Origin: Sphingomonas trueperi
GTDB taxonomy: Bacteria > Pseudomonadota > Alphaproteobacteria > Sphingomonadales > Sphingomonadaceae
Direction: 5' to 3'
Assembly (NCBI RefSeq): GCF_011927635.1
Contig: NZ_JAATJB010000002.1
Span: 1-64,000, forward strand
Length of the DNA: 64,000 bases
Shown here: piece by piece, positions 37,951-47,568 of the stretch
How positions within the stretch are numbered: the stretch's first letter is position 1
How the letters are laid out: each line of letters opens with the position of its first letter
Translations under genes and position numbers: made by a program
The notes under the pieces: model-generated
The model's input: only the letters and a program-made list of their open reading frames with translations
Told to the model about the DNA's origin: nothing
Databases searched by the model: none

Positions 37951-39420
37951 TCAGTTCCCTTCCGGACCCGTATAGCTGGTCAGCTCGTCGCCGAGCAGCG
38001 TGACCACGTGCAGCACGTTGGTCGATCCCGGCGTCTTGAACGGCACGCCGGCGCAGACGATCACGCGGTCGCCCGCCTTGGCGAGGCCGTGGCGCAGCGC
38101 CATGCGCTTGGCCTTGGCGACCATCTCCTCGAACGAGTCGACGTCGCGCGTCTGCACGGCATGGGTGCCCCAGAGCAGCCCCAGCCGGCGCGCGGTGTCG
38201 CGTTCCGGGGTCAGCACCAGGATCGGCACCAGCGGCCGCTCGCGGGCGATGCGGCGCGCGGTCGAGCCCGAGGTGGTGAAGCAGATGATCGCCGAGGCCG
38301 AGACCGTCGCCGCGATGTTCTTCGCCGCTTCGGCCAGCGCGTCGGCGGTCGTCGGATCGGGCTTGGTGACGGTGAAGTGGACGCGGTCGCCATGCGCCGG
38401 ATCGCGCTCCACCGCATCGGCGATCGAGTTCATCATCGACACCGACTCGATCGGCCACTTGCCCGCGGCGCTCTCGGCCGAGAGCATGATCGCGTCGGCA
38501 CCGTCATACACCGCCGTCGCCACGTCCGACACTTCGGCGCGGGTGGGCGAGGGGCTCTCGATCATCGATTCGAGCATCTGCGTCGCGACGATCACCGGGC
38601 GGCCCAGGCGGCGGGCCGATTCGACGATGCGCTTCTGCAGCGGCGGCACGGTCTGCGGCGGCAGCTCGACGCCGAGATCGCCGCGGGCGACCATCACGCC
38701 GTCGCACTGCTCCAGGATTTCCTCGAGCCGCGCGATGGCCGAGGGCTTCTCGATCTTGGCGAGCAGCGCGGCCTTGCCGCCGATAAGGCGGCGCGCTTCC
38801 ATCAGATCCTCGGGGCGCTGGACGAAGCTGAGCGCGATCCAGTCGGCGCCCTGCTCGACCGCGAAGCTGAGGTCGCTGCGGTCCTTCTCGGTGAGCGCGG
38901 CGAGCGGCAGCACCATGTCGGGCACGTTGAGGCCCTTGTTGTTGGAAAGCGGACCGCCGACCTCGACGATTGTGGTCAGCCGGTCGGGTGCCACGTCGGT
39001 CACGCGCAGCACCAGCTTGCCGTCGTCGAGCAGCAGGCGGGCATCGGGGTGCGCCGCCTCGAAGATCTCGCGGTGGGGCAGTTCGACGCGGGTGGCGTCG
39101 CCCGGGGTGGGGTCGCGGTCGAGCGTGAACTGGTGGCCGGTGACCAGCATCACCTTGCCCTCGGCGAACTTGCCGACGCGCAGCTTCGGACCCTGCAGGT
39201 CGGCGAGGATCGTGGTCGGGCGGCCGGTGGTCGCCTCCATGCCGCGGATCGCCTCGAACAGCGGGATCTTCGAGGCCTGGTCGCCATGGCTCATGTTGAT
39301 GCGGAACGCATCGGCGCCGGCGCGGAACAGCTTCTCGATCATTTCGGGCGACGCGCTGGCCGGTCCCAATGTTGCCAGGACGCGCACCTTGCGCGAGCGG
39401 GGGGAGATCGCCTGTGTCAT
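37951..39420 (-). CDS. pyk: Pyruvate kinase
   Basis: 489 residues, full length. Seen: VLATLGPASASPEMI, the ADP/Mg region FRINMSHG, the catalytic lysine LLAKIEKPSA, MVARGDLGVELPPQ, the pyruvate kinase active-site helix ATQMLESMIESPSPTRAEVSDVA, and the C-terminal allosteric domain with TTSGSTARRIARERP. It converts phosphoenolpyruvate and ADP to pyruvate and ATP. It is divergent from the DUF1244 gene. Confidence 0.97.
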   Translation of the reverse strand: MTQAISPRSRKVRVLATLGPASASPEMIEKLFRAGADAFRINMSHGDQASKIPLFEAIRGMEATTGRPTTILADLQGPKLRVGKFAEGKVMLVTGHQFTLDRDPTPGDATRVELPHREIFEAAHPDARLLLDDGKLVLRVTDVAPDRLTTIVEVGGPLSNNKGLNVPDMVLPLAALTEKDRSDLSFAVEQGADWIALSFVQRPEDLMEARRLIGGKAALLAKIEKPSAIARLEEILEQCDGVMVARGDLGVELPPQTVPPLQKRIVESARRLGRPVIVATQMLESMIESPSPTRAEVSDVATAVYDGADAIMLSAESAAGKWPIESVSMMNSIADAVERDPAHGDRVHFTVTKPDPTTADALAEAAKNIAATVSASAIICFTTSGSTARRIARERPLVPILVLTPERDTARRLGLLWGTHAVQTRDVDSFEEMVAKAKRMALRHGLAKAGDRVIVCAGVPFKTPGSTNVLHVVTLLGDELTSYTGPEGN

Positions 39421-39492
39421 CGTTGTCTTCCTCGGCTTGTGCGTGCCCGCCTCTAGCCCCAAATGCGTTAACATCAACTGCGGAGGTGCCAA

Positions 39493-39867
39493 ATGGATGA
39501 ACTAGATCGCCTGGACGACGCAACAGCGGCCAAGGCGTTCCGCCGGCTGGTGCGCCATCTGCGCCACCGCCACGATGCCCAGAACATTGATCTGATGGGG
39601 CTTTCGGGCTTTTGCCGGAACTGCCTGGGCGACTGGATCCACGAGGCGGACCCGAGCATCGCCAAGGCCGATGCGCGCCGAATCGTCTATGGGATGGAGC
39701 AATCCGCGTGGAAGGCGAAGTATCAGGGCGAGGCCACGCCCGAGCAACTGGCGCGAATGGAAGAGAGCCTGAAGAAGAACGAAGGCCGCGACGCCGAGCT
39801 CGACGAGGCGCTTGACGAGAGCTTTCCGGCCAGTGATCCTCCCAGCATGACCGATCCCCACGCCTGA
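39493..39867 (+). CDS. DUF1244-family protein
   Basis: 124 residues. The first 70 match the DUF1244 pattern (LVRHLRHRHDAQNIDLMGLSGFCRNCLGDWI), with two conserved Cys. The C-terminal half is an acidic extension (ESLKKNEGRDAELDEAL) not seen in short members. A strong GGAGG precedes the start. Family function is unknown; it is largely proteobacterial. Confidence 0.85.
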   Translation: MDELDRLDDATAAKAFRRLVRHLRHRHDAQNIDLMGLSGFCRNCLGDWIHEADPSIAKADARRIVYGMEQSAWKAKYQGEATPEQLARMEESLKKNEGRDAELDEALDESFPASDPPSMTDPHA

Positions 39868-39907
39868 GTTGGGCCTGCACGGGGGGCGCGACAGGGGGAG
39901 ACGGGAA

Positions 39908-41233
39908 TTGAAGATGTTGTTGTTGGCCGCCCTGGCATGTTCGGCGGCGGTTCCCGCGCTCGCCCAGACCTCTCCCAAGGAAACCTATGTCCAGGCGGGG
40001 CGGTTGCTCGACCGTCCCGGCCAGACACCGCGCGGCGCCAGCACCCTGATCCTGCGCGACGGCAAGGTCGTCGAGGTCCGCGACGGCTTCGTCGCGCCCG
40101 AGACGGGCGCGACCCTGGTCGACCTGCGCGACAAGTTCGTGCTGCCGGGGCTGATCGACCTGCACGTCCACCTCTTCTCCGAAGGCGATCCGGTGAAGGA
40201 GCGGATGAGCGCGCTCACCGAGGACGAAGCCGACGAATTCGTCATCGGCATCGAGGATGCGCGGCGCGACCTGGAGGCGGGCTTCACCACCGTCCGTGAT
40301 CTCGGCAGTAACCCCCGCGCGATCCGGGCGCTGCGCGACGCGGTCGAGCGCGGCGCGATCGCGGGACCGCGAATCGTCAATGCCGGGCGGATGATCTCGG
40401 TCTCGGGCGGGCATGGCGACGGCACCAACGGGCTGGCCGAGGCATTCGCCGACACGGTCGCCCACCGCCAGATCAACACCTGCGACGGCGCCGACGATTG
40501 CCGCCGCGCGGTGCGCCAGCAGATCGGGCTGGGCGCCCAGGTGATCAAGTTCGCGGCGACCGGCGGCGTACTGTCCAACGTTGCGGGCGGCCTCGGCAAG
40601 CAGATGTCCGACGAGGAGATGAAGGCGGTCGTCGAGACGGCGCATGCCTTTGGCCGCCGCGTCGCGGTCCACGCCCATGCGGCGGAGGGCGTGCGCGGCG
40701 CAGTGGAGGCGGGGGCCGATTCGATCGAGCATGGCAGCTTCCTCGACGATGCGACGATCGCCGCGATGAAGGCGCACGGCACCTGGCTGGTGCCGACGAT
40801 GATCGCCCCGGTCACCGCGCTCGCCAATGCCCGCGCCGGCAAGCTGCCGCCGGCGACGATCCCCAAGGCCGAGGCGGCTGCCGCTGCTGCGGCAGCAAGC
40901 CATGCCAGGGCGATCAAGGCAGGGGTGAAGGTCGCCTTCGGCACCGATACCGGCGTGTCGCGCCACGGCGAGAATGCCAGGGAGTTCGCGCTGCTCGTCC
41001 GCGCAGGGCTCACCCCGGCGGGGGCGATTCGCGCGGCGACGCTCGATGCGGCCGATGCGCTGGGTCGCAAGGACCAGCTGGGCTCGCTCGAACCCGGCAA
41101 GGCGGCGGACCTGATCGCGGTATCGGGGGATCCGCTGCAGGACGTGACCGTGCTGGAGCATGTCGACACGGTGGTGCGCGCCGGGGTGGTCCACAAGCTG
41201 GGCGGCAAGCGCCAGGTCTTCCCGCAGGACTGA
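39908..41233 (+). CDS. Exported metal-dependent amidohydrolase
   Basis: About 441 residues. The signal peptide MKMLLLAALACSAAVPALAQ indicates periplasmic location. The amidohydrolase barrel shows metal ligands HxH in DLHVHLF, a Lys in QVIKFAATGG, His in VHAHAAEG and EHGSFL, and Asp in FGTDTGVS. It resembles the exported imidazolonepropionase-like or Xaa-Pro dipeptidase amidohydrolases. TTG 39908 is well spaced from GGAG; ATG 39914 is the alternative. Confidence 0.88.
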   Translation: MKMLLLAALACSAAVPALAQTSPKETYVQAGRLLDRPGQTPRGASTLILRDGKVVEVRDGFVAPETGATLVDLRDKFVLPGLIDLHVHLFSEGDPVKERMSALTEDEADEFVIGIEDARRDLEAGFTTVRDLGSNPRAIRALRDAVERGAIAGPRIVNAGRMISVSGGHGDGTNGLAEAFADTVAHRQINTCDGADDCRRAVRQQIGLGAQVIKFAATGGVLSNVAGGLGKQMSDEEMKAVVETAHAFGRRVAVHAHAAEGVRGAVEAGADSIEHGSFLDDATIAAMKAHGTWLVPTMIAPVTALANARAGKLPPATIPKAEAAAAAAAASHARAIKAGVKVAFGTDTGVSRHGENAREFALLVRAGLTPAGAIRAATLDAADALGRKDQLGSLEPGKAADLIAVSGDPLQDVTVLEHVDTVVRAGVVHKLGGKRQVFPQD

Positions 41234-41359
41234 GGTTGAGCGAAAGCGCGGGCTGGCGTACAGGGCCCGCCTGATTCCGTATCCTTTCGGACGAAGTGGC
41301 CGGCGCGACCCTCGCGCGGCGCGTTCGCCCGATCCCATGCTTCAGGAGCTAGAACACCC

Positions 41360-41596
41360 ATGTCCGACAATATTTCCGCCGAGCAGCTCCGCCTCCTGAT
41401 CGAGCGTGTCGAGCGTCTCGAAGAGGAGAAGAAGGGCATCGCCGACGACATCAAGGACGTCTATGCCGAAGCCAAGTCGACCGGCTTCGACGTCAAGACG
41501 ATGCGCACCATCGTCCGCCTGCGGAAGATGGAAAAGCATCACCGCGAAGAGGCCGAGATGCTGCTCGAAACCTACAAGCAGGCGCTGGGCATCTAA
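41360..41596 (+). CDS. gapR: Nucleoid-associated protein GapR (DUF2312)
   Basis: 78 residues of helical, coiled-coil character: [20 protein letters not shown], then [24 protein letters not shown]. In Caulobacter, GapR binds overtwisted AT-rich DNA ahead of replication and transcription. It is a marker of Alphaproteobacteria. AGGAG precedes the start by eleven bases. Confidence 0.93.
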   Translation: MSDNISAEQLRLLIERVERLEEEKKGIADDIKDVYAEAKSTGFDVKTMRTIVRLRKMEKHHREEAEMLLETYKQALGI

Positions 41597-41680
41597 GTCC
41601 GCCGCGATGGCGCTCGCCGGGCTTCCGCGCTAAGGCGAGCGCTTCCACCTTCTCCAGACCGCAGGCAGTTCGGGTTCACC

Positions 41681-42424
41681 ATGGCAGGCCATTCCAAATT
41701 CAAGAACATCATGCACCGCAAGGGCGCGCAGGATAAGAAGCGCTCGGCGATGTTCTCCAAGCTCAGCCGCGAAATCACCGTGGCGGCAAAGATGGGTCTG
41801 CCGGACCCGGACATGAACCCCCGCCTGCGCGCCGCGATCAACGCCGCCAAGGCGCAGTCGATGCCCAAGGACAATATCCAGCGCGCGATCGACAAGGCGA
41901 GCAAGGGCGAGGGCGATAACTACGAAGAAATCCGCTACGAGGGCTTCGGCCCGGCGGGCGTCTCGCTGATCATCGAGGCGCTGACCGACAACCGCAACCG
42001 CACCGCGACCAACGTGCGCACCGCGGTCTCGAAGAACGGCGGCAACCTGGGCACGGCCGGCTCGGTGAGCCATGGCTTCGACCGCCTGGGCCTGATCTCC
42101 TATCCGGCGAGCGCCGGCGATGCCGAGAAGGTGTTCGAGGCGGCGCTGGAAGCGGGTGCCGAGGACGTCACCAGCAGCGAGGACGGCCACGAGATCTGGA
42201 CCGGCCAGGGCGACCTGCACGAAGTCGCCAAGGCGCTGGAGCCGGTGCTCGGCGAGTCCGAGGGCGCCAAGCTCGCCTGGCGGCCGCAGACGATGGTGAC
42301 GGTGGGCGCCGACGACGCGGCGACTTTGTTCAAGCTGCTCGACGCGCTGGACGACGACGACGACGTCCAGACCGTGTGGGGGAATTACGAGATTCCCGAC
42401 GAGGTGATGGAGAAGCTGGGTTGA
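41681..42424 (+). CDS. yebC: YebC/PmpR-family regulator
   Basis: 247 residues: [37 protein letters not shown] and [19 protein letters not shown] are signature stretches. Family members act as DNA-binding regulators or as ribosome-associated translation factors for proline-rich stretches. The usual neighbour ruvC lies downstream. Confidence 0.95.
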   Translation: MAGHSKFKNIMHRKGAQDKKRSAMFSKLSREITVAAKMGLPDPDMNPRLRAAINAAKAQSMPKDNIQRAIDKASKGEGDNYEEIRYEGFGPAGVSLIIEALTDNRNRTATNVRTAVSKNGGNLGTAGSVSHGFDRLGLISYPASAGDAEKVFEAALEAGAEDVTSSEDGHEIWTGQGDLHEVAKALEPVLGESEGAKLAWRPQTMVTVGADDAATLFKLLDALDDDDDVQTVWGNYEIPDEVMEKLG

Positions 42425-42432
42425 TCTTCCCG

Positions 42433-42455
42433 CTCCTCCCCGAAACGGGGAGGAG
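42433..42455 (+). terminator. Hairpin downstream of yebC
   Basis: CTCCTCCCC/GGGGAGGAG with loop GAAAC, nine bases after the yebC stop. No T-run follows, so efficiency is uncertain. Confidence 0.45.
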
Positions 42456-42541
42456 GACCGCCGCGAAGCGGTGGTGGAGGGGGGCTTCCCCAAGGGACTC
42501 GCTGGTGGAGAACCTTCCTAGCGAACCCTTTCAAATTTACC

Positions 42542-42636
42542 GTCATTCCCGCGAAGGCGGGAATCCATTTGCCTGTACGATTCAAGAAAGATCCGCGATG
42601 GCACGGGCAATGGATCCCCGCCTTCGCGGGGATGAC
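42542..42636. repeat. Paired palindromic intergenic repeat, copy 5
   Basis: Arms GTCATTCCCGCGAAGGCGGG and CCCCGCCTTCGCGGGGATGAC, a sequence variant of the family in which both arms changed together and kept their pairing. It separates yebC from ruvC. Confidence 0.8.
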
Positions 42637-42689
42637 GAGCGGAGTCGGCAGGCGCGACACCCCTCCCCTGAAGGGGAGGGGCTTAAGCG

Positions 42690-43178
42690 ATGATCATCCT
42701 CGGTCTCGATCCCGGGCTCGGCACCACCGGCTGGGGCCTCATCCGCGCCGAGGGCAACCGGCTGAGCCATCTCGGCCACGGCAAGCTCGTCACCGACACC
42801 AAGGCAACCCTGCCGCGCCGCCTCGCCCATCTCGATGCGATGCTCGCCGCGCTGATTACCGATCACGCGCCGGAGGCGGCCGCCGTCGAGGAAGTGTTCG
42901 TCAATTCCAACGCGCAATCGACGCTCAAGCTCGGCCAGGCGCGCGGGGTCGTGCTGTGCGCCGCCGCGCGGGTCGGCATCGACGTCGGCGAATATAAGCC
43001 GAGCACGGTCAAGAAGTCCGTGGTTGGCGTGGGCAATGCCGACAAGGACCAGGTCCATGCGATGGTCTCGCGGCTCTTGCCGGGGGTGAAGATCGTCGGC
43101 GCCGATGCCGCCGACGCGCTCGCGGTGGCGATCTGCCATGCGCATCATCTGGCGAGCGCGCGGTTCGGGGTTCGGTAG
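42690..43178 (+). CDS. ruvC: Holliday junction endonuclease RuvC
   Basis: 162 residues. The acidic catalytic set is visible: D7 in [14 protein letters not shown] in AVEEVFVN, and Asp pair in [14 protein letters not shown]. It cuts Holliday junctions with RuvAB; ruvA and ruvB are not next to it in the window. A hairpin CCCCTCCCCT/AGGGGAGGGG lies just upstream at 42660-42681. Confidence 0.96.
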   Translation: MIILGLDPGLGTTGWGLIRAEGNRLSHLGHGKLVTDTKATLPRRLAHLDAMLAALITDHAPEAAAVEEVFVNSNAQSTLKLGQARGVVLCAAARVGIDVGEYKPSTVKKSVVGVGNADKDQVHAMVSRLLPGVKIVGADAADALAVAICHAHHLASARFGVR

Positions 43179-43201
43179 GGCTGCGGCCTTCCTGCAACTT
43201 C

Positions 43202-43294
43202 GTCCTCCCGGCAAAATCGGGATCCAGACGCCTCTTGCCACCAGCGAGAGCCGGCACGGAGACCCCAATGGATCCCGGCTTTCGCCGGGATGAC
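43202..43294. repeat. Paired palindromic intergenic repeat, copy 6
   Basis: The left arm is degraded (GTCCTCCCGGCAAAATCGGG) while the right arm is intact (CCGGCTTTCGCCGGGATGAC). The inner edge GGAGACCCCAATGG gives the orientation of copies 1-3. It sits between converging ruvC and sdhA. Confidence 0.8.
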
Positions 43295-43322
43295 GACTTG
43301 GTGGCTGTGCATGCCAGCAAAC

Positions 43323-43351
43323 AAAAAGGCCGGAGCGTCGCCGCCCCGGCC
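43323..43351 (-). terminator. Rho-independent terminator of the sdh operon
   Basis: On the minus strand GGCCGG/CCGGCC with a 12-base loop is followed by TTTTTG, about 28 bases after the sdhA stop. Confidence 0.7.
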
Positions 43352-43378
43352 TCTTCTAAAACCCATCCGCAAAGCGGA

Positions 43379-45181
43379 TCAGTATACCCGCTTCTTCGGC
43401 TTGATATACTCGATCGCGTCGGTGAGCGTGTAGTCGTGGACCGGGCGGTAATCGAGCTCGGTCTTGCCGCCCTTGCCGCCCCAGCCGTCGAACGTCGCGA
43501 TGGTGTGCTTCATCCAGCCGGCGTCGTCGCGCTCGGGGAAGTCCTCGTGCATGTGGGCGCCGCGGCTTTCCTTGCGATTGATCGCGCTGCGGATCGTCAC
43601 CATCGCCTGGCCCATCAGATTGTCGAGCTCGAGCGTCTCGACGAGATCGGTGTTCCAGATCAGCGAGCGATCGCTGACATGGACGTCCTGCAGGCCCGCA
43701 TAGACCTGGTCCATGTGCGCCACGCCTTCGGCCATCAGCTCCTCGGTGCGGAACACGGCGCAGTGGCGCTGCATCGTCTTCTGCATGTCGGCGCGCAGCT
43801 GCGAGGTGCGGGTGCCGCCATTGGCGTTGCGGAAATGGTCGAGGCGACCCAGCGCCAGCGCTTCCGAATCCTTCGGCAGCGGGTGGTGCGGGGTGTTCGG
43901 CTTGAGGATGTCGACGATCCGCTTGCCGGTCGCGCGGCCGAATACCACGAGGTCGATCAGCGAGTTGGAGCCGAGGCGGTTGGCGCCGTGCACCGACACG
44001 CAGGCCGCTTCGCCGACCGCGAAAAGGCCGGGGACCACCGCATCCGGGTTGCCGTCCTTCAGATGGACGACTTCGCCGTGATAGTTGGTCGGGATGCCGC
44101 CCATATTATAGTGGACGGTCGGGACCACCGGCAGCGGCTGGCGGGTGAGATCGACGCCGGCGAAGACCTTGCCGGTCTCGGTGATGCCGGGCAGGCGCTC
44201 GTGCAGGATCTTGGGATCGATATGGTTCAGGTGAAGGTAGATATGGTCCTTCTCCTTGCCAACGCCGCGGCCTTCGCGGATCTCCATCGCCATCGAGCGC
44301 GACACGACGTCGCGGCTGGCGAGATCCTTGGCGGACGGCGCATAACGCTCCATGAAGCGCTCACCCTCGGAGTTGGTGAGATAGCCACCTTCGCCGCGTG
44401 CACCCTCGGTGATCAGCACGCCGGCGCCGTAGATGCCGGTGGGGTGGAACTGCACGAATTCCATGTCCTGCAGCGGCAGGCCGGCGCGCAGCACCATCGC
44501 ATTGCCGTCACCGGTGCAGGTGTGCGCCGAAGTGGCCGACTGGTAGACACGGCCATAGCCGCCGGTCGCCAGCACCACCGCATGGCTGCGGAAGCGGTGG
44601 ATCGAGCCGTCTTCCATGCACAGCGCGATCACGCCGCGGCACTCGCCATTTTCCATGATCAGGTCGAGCGCGAAATATTCGATGAAGAAGTCCGCGTCGT
44701 ACTTCAGGCTCTGCTGGTACAGCGTGTGCAGCATCGCATGGCCGGTACGGTCCGCCGCGGCGCAGGTGCGCTGCGCGGGGGGGCCTTCGCCCATGTTCTG
44801 CATCATGCCGCCGAACGGGCGCTGGTAGATCTTGCCCTCTTCCGTACGGCTGAACGGCATGCCGGCATGTTCGAGCTCGTACACCGCGGCCGGGGCCTCG
44901 CGGGTGAGATACTCGATCGCGTCCTGGTCGCCGAGCCAGTCGGAGCCCTTGACGGTGTCGTACATGTGCCAGGTCCAGTGGTCCGGACCCATGTTGCCGA
45001 GGCTGGCGGCGATGCCGCCCTGCGCGGCGACCGTGTGGCTGCGTGTCGGGAACACCTTGGTGATGCAGGCGGTCTTGAGTCCCGACTGCGCCACTTCCAT
45101 CACCGCGCGGAGGCCCGAGCCGCCCGCGCCGACGACGACGGTGTCATAGATATGGTCGATGATCTTGTAGGCGGCGGGCAT
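43379..45181 (-). CDS. sdhA: Succinate dehydrogenase flavoprotein subunit
   Basis: 600 residues, full length. FAD-binding [12 protein letters not shown] (16-27), covalent-FAD histidine H49 in [22 protein letters not shown], and EREDDA-like C-terminal pattern ([14 protein letters not shown]). It oxidises succinate to fumarate at the inner membrane as part of complex II. It is the third gene after sdhC and sdhD; a terminator follows instead of sdhB. Confidence 0.97.
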   Translation of the reverse strand: MPAAYKIIDHIYDTVVVGAGGSGLRAVMEVAQSGLKTACITKVFPTRSHTVAAQGGIAASLGNMGPDHWTWHMYDTVKGSDWLGDQDAIEYLTREAPAAVYELEHAGMPFSRTEEGKIYQRPFGGMMQNMGEGPPAQRTCAAADRTGHAMLHTLYQQSLKYDADFFIEYFALDLIMENGECRGVIALCMEDGSIHRFRSHAVVLATGGYGRVYQSATSAHTCTGDGNAMVLRAGLPLQDMEFVQFHPTGIYGAGVLITEGARGEGGYLTNSEGERFMERYAPSAKDLASRDVVSRSMAMEIREGRGVGKEKDHIYLHLNHIDPKILHERLPGITETGKVFAGVDLTRQPLPVVPTVHYNMGGIPTNYHGEVVHLKDGNPDAVVPGLFAVGEAACVSVHGANRLGSNSLIDLVVFGRATGKRIVDILKPNTPHHPLPKDSEALALGRLDHFRNANGGTRTSQLRADMQKTMQRHCAVFRTEELMAEGVAHMDQVYAGLQDVHVSDRSLIWNTDLVETLELDNLMGQAMVTIRSAINRKESRGAHMHEDFPERDDAGWMKHTIATFDGWGGKGGKTELDYRPVHDYTLTDAIEYIKPKKRVY

Positions 45182-45573
45182 CAGGCAGCCACTCCAACGG
45201 AGGTGAAGGCGATCTTCAGGATGGCGAAGATCGCGAGCACGCGGACGGTGATCGTGAAATATTCGAGCAGGACGATCAGCACGAAGCGCGTCTCGTTGTG
45301 CTGATAGTCCTCGATCACGACCTGCAGGCCGTGACGGAAGTGGAAGGTGACGCTGAGCACCAGGAGGATCAGCGGCACGGCGACCAGCGGCTGGCCGATC
45401 CAGGCGACCATCGTCGCATAGTCATAGGCAGGCAGCAGGGCGATCGAGACGATCAGCCACAGCACCAGCAGCAGGTTCGATCCCGCCGAAACCTTGTGCT
45501 TCCACCATTCGCCCGCGCCTTCATGCGCCGAGCCGAGGCCGCGGACGCGACCGAGCTGGGTTCCGTTACCCAT
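45181..45573 (-). CDS. sdhD: Succinate dehydrogenase membrane anchor subunit
   Basis: 130 residues with three transmembrane helices. Seen: [19 protein letters not shown] near the N-terminus (the conserved Gly-Ser-Ala-x-x-G and W region) and [16 protein letters not shown], which holds the haem/quinone-site His and the conserved DY. It overlaps sdhC by eight bases and sdhA by one. Confidence 0.93.
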   Translation of the reverse strand: MGNGTQLGRVRGLGSAHEGAGEWWKHKVSAGSNLLLVLWLIVSIALLPAYDYATMVAWIGQPLVAVPLILLVLSVTFHFRHGLQVVIEDYQHNETRFVLIVLLEYFTITVRVLAIFAILKIAFTSVGVAA

Positions 45574-45988
45574 TCGCCTTCTCCAGAAGCACGACCCAGA
45601 AGATCGCGGTGGCGAGGATGCTGACCGCGAAGGTCGTCAGCGCGCTGCGCTTGTTGCCCCGCAGCTCGAAATTCGCGCCGGCATCGAGGAACAGATGGCG
45701 CACGCCCGAGGCCATGTGCTGGAAGAAGGACAGGCTCATCCCGATCCCGACGATATAGCCGAGGATGTTGAGCTTGCCGTTCGACAGCGTGAATACGTCG
45801 AGGAACGTCGCATAGGCATCCGGGCCATAGGCGAGCGCGACCAGCCACCAGACGAACAGGCCGGTACCCACGGTCGCCATGCCGGAGCCGGTGGCGCGGT
45901 GGAGGATAGAGACCGCCATGTGCGGTCCCCAGGTATAGATGCCGAGATGCGGCGACAGCGGTCGTGCCGTGTTGCGGACGTTGGCCAA
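45566..45988 (-). CDS. sdhC: Succinate dehydrogenase cytochrome b556 subunit
   Basis: 140 residues, three transmembrane helices: RPLSPHLGIYTW, SILHRATGSGM (conserved SxxHRxTG) and the haem-ligand region FFQHMASGVRHLFLD. The start is TTG at 45988, seven bases after AAGGA; no ATG exists before the first conserved motif. First gene of sdhCDA. Confidence 0.93.
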   Translation of the reverse strand: MANVRNTARPLSPHLGIYTWGPHMAVSILHRATGSGMATVGTGLFVWWLVALAYGPDAYATFLDVFTLSNGKLNILGYIVGIGMSLSFFQHMASGVRHLFLDAGANFELRGNKRSALTTFAVSILATAIFWVVLLEKANG

Positions 45989-46197
45989 CGATAAATCCTT
46001 TCGGTCGACGCGGGCTTCCTTAATCCCGCCAGACGAGGATGCAAGACGGATTGCCCTTAGGTTCAGCCGGGCGGTGGGCGCAAGATGGTGCGGATCGGCC
46101 ATTGCACACCCGCTCCTAACCGGCTCTTAACCAATGAAGCGACATAGCTTGGCTCGATGCGGCCGAAGCCCGGCCGCCGACCGGGGATGAGACGTAG

Positions 46198-47568
46198 GTG
46201 AGCGATTCGGTTTCCACCCAGGCGCTGGCGGCGGCCGGCACGATGAGCGCGCGGATCGACGTGGCGGCGCGGCTGCATGTGTTCGATTTCGAAGGTTCGC
46301 TCCAGCAATCGAGTCGCGAATGCTGGGAGGTGCTGGAGCCGGAGATCGAGGCGGTTTCCGCCGCCTATTGGCACCAATGGGTCCGCTGCTTCCCCGAGGA
46401 GCGCGACTGGGCGCCGTCGGACACCGCCAAGATGATCGACGTGGGCGTGGTCTTCCTGCGCAGCCGCTTCCTCGAAACCACGGCGAAGGGCTGGATCGAA
46501 TCGATCGAGCGTTCGGTCGCCGCGGCCTATGAAAAGGGCGTGCCGCCGATGGCACTGCTCTCGATGATCAGCGCGAGCGACCGCGCGGCGCTGGAAGTGC
46601 TGATCCGCCGGGTGGGCGGCGCCGATCCGCGGCTGCCGGTGCTGGTCGACACACTGATGCGCCTCTCGGCGCTCGAAGCGGACGTCACCGTCGAGATCTA
46701 CAACATGTATCGCGAACATGCCGCGCAGGTGGCGCGCGACCGGCTTGCCACCGAATTCCACACCTCGATCGGCGCGACCGTCGAGCAGGCGTCGCGCGGC
46801 GGCGAGGCGCTGCGCGGGCAGGCGGTGCACACCTCCGCCTCGGCGCGGGGCATGCTGGGCAAGGCGAGCGAGGTCGCGGCGGCGGCTGAACAGTCGGCGG
46901 TGGCGATGCGCGAGGCGGCGATGACCGCGGCGGGCCTGATCCGCGCGATCGAGGATGCGCGTACCGAGGTCGAGGCGGCGGCGGCGATCGCCACCCGCGC
47001 GAGCGGCCAGGCCACCGACGCGGTGGGGATGAGCGAGATGCTTTCCGACCATGCCAAGTCGATCGAGTCGATCCTCGGCTTGATCCGCGACATTGCCGGG
47101 CAGACCAACCTGCTCGCGCTGAATGCCACGATCGAGGCGGCGCGGGCAGGCGATGCGGGCCGTGGCTTCGCGGTGGTGGCGCAGGAAGTGAAGAGCCTCG
47201 CCAGCCAGACCGCGCGGGCGACCGACGATATCGCTGCGAAGATCGCCGCGATCCAGTCGGCCACGCGCTCGACGGTGGAGACCAATGCCTCGATCCGCGC
47301 GACCGTGTCCGAAGTGCAGGAAAGCGCCAATCGCATCCGCAGCGCGATGGAAGTGCAGGCGCAGACCGTCACGGCGATCACCGCGGCGGTGGACGAGACC
47401 GCTCTGGCGGCCGATTCGATGTCGGCGACGATCAGTGCGATCCGCGCCGATACCGAGGCGGTCGCCTCCGAGATCGATCGGGTCGGCCAGGGATTTGCGA
47501 CGCTCGACGAACAGCTCGGCGCGCTGAAGGGCAGCGCGGGCGAGTTCGTTGCCAAGGTCGCGGCGTAA
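46198..47568 (+). CDS. Cytosolic methyl-accepting chemotaxis protein 1
   Basis: 456 residues from GTG. There is no transmembrane segment. Residues about 20-180 form a helical sensor resembling the protoglobin (HemAT-like) fold ([23 protein letters not shown]). The position of the proximal haem His (four before the Gly of KGVPP) is not His, so haem binding is doubtful. The signalling domain has the tip [32 protein letters not shown]. It shares an almost identical signalling domain with the next gene. The stop overlaps the next start by one base. Confidence 0.88.
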   Translation: MSDSVSTQALAAAGTMSARIDVAARLHVFDFEGSLQQSSRECWEVLEPEIEAVSAAYWHQWVRCFPEERDWAPSDTAKMIDVGVVFLRSRFLETTAKGWIESIERSVAAAYEKGVPPMALLSMISASDRAALEVLIRRVGGADPRLPVLVDTLMRLSALEADVTVEIYNMYREHAAQVARDRLATEFHTSIGATVEQASRGGEALRGQAVHTSASARGMLGKASEVAAAAEQSAVAMREAAMTAAGLIRAIEDARTEVEAAAAIATRASGQATDAVGMSEMLSDHAKSIESILGLIRDIAGQTNLLALNATIEAARAGDAGRGFAVVAQEVKSLASQTARATDDIAAKIAAIQSATRSTVETNASIRATVSEVQESANRIRSAMEVQAQTVTAITAAVDETALAADSMSATISAIRADTEAVASEIDRVGQGFATLDEQLGALKGSAGEFVAKVAA

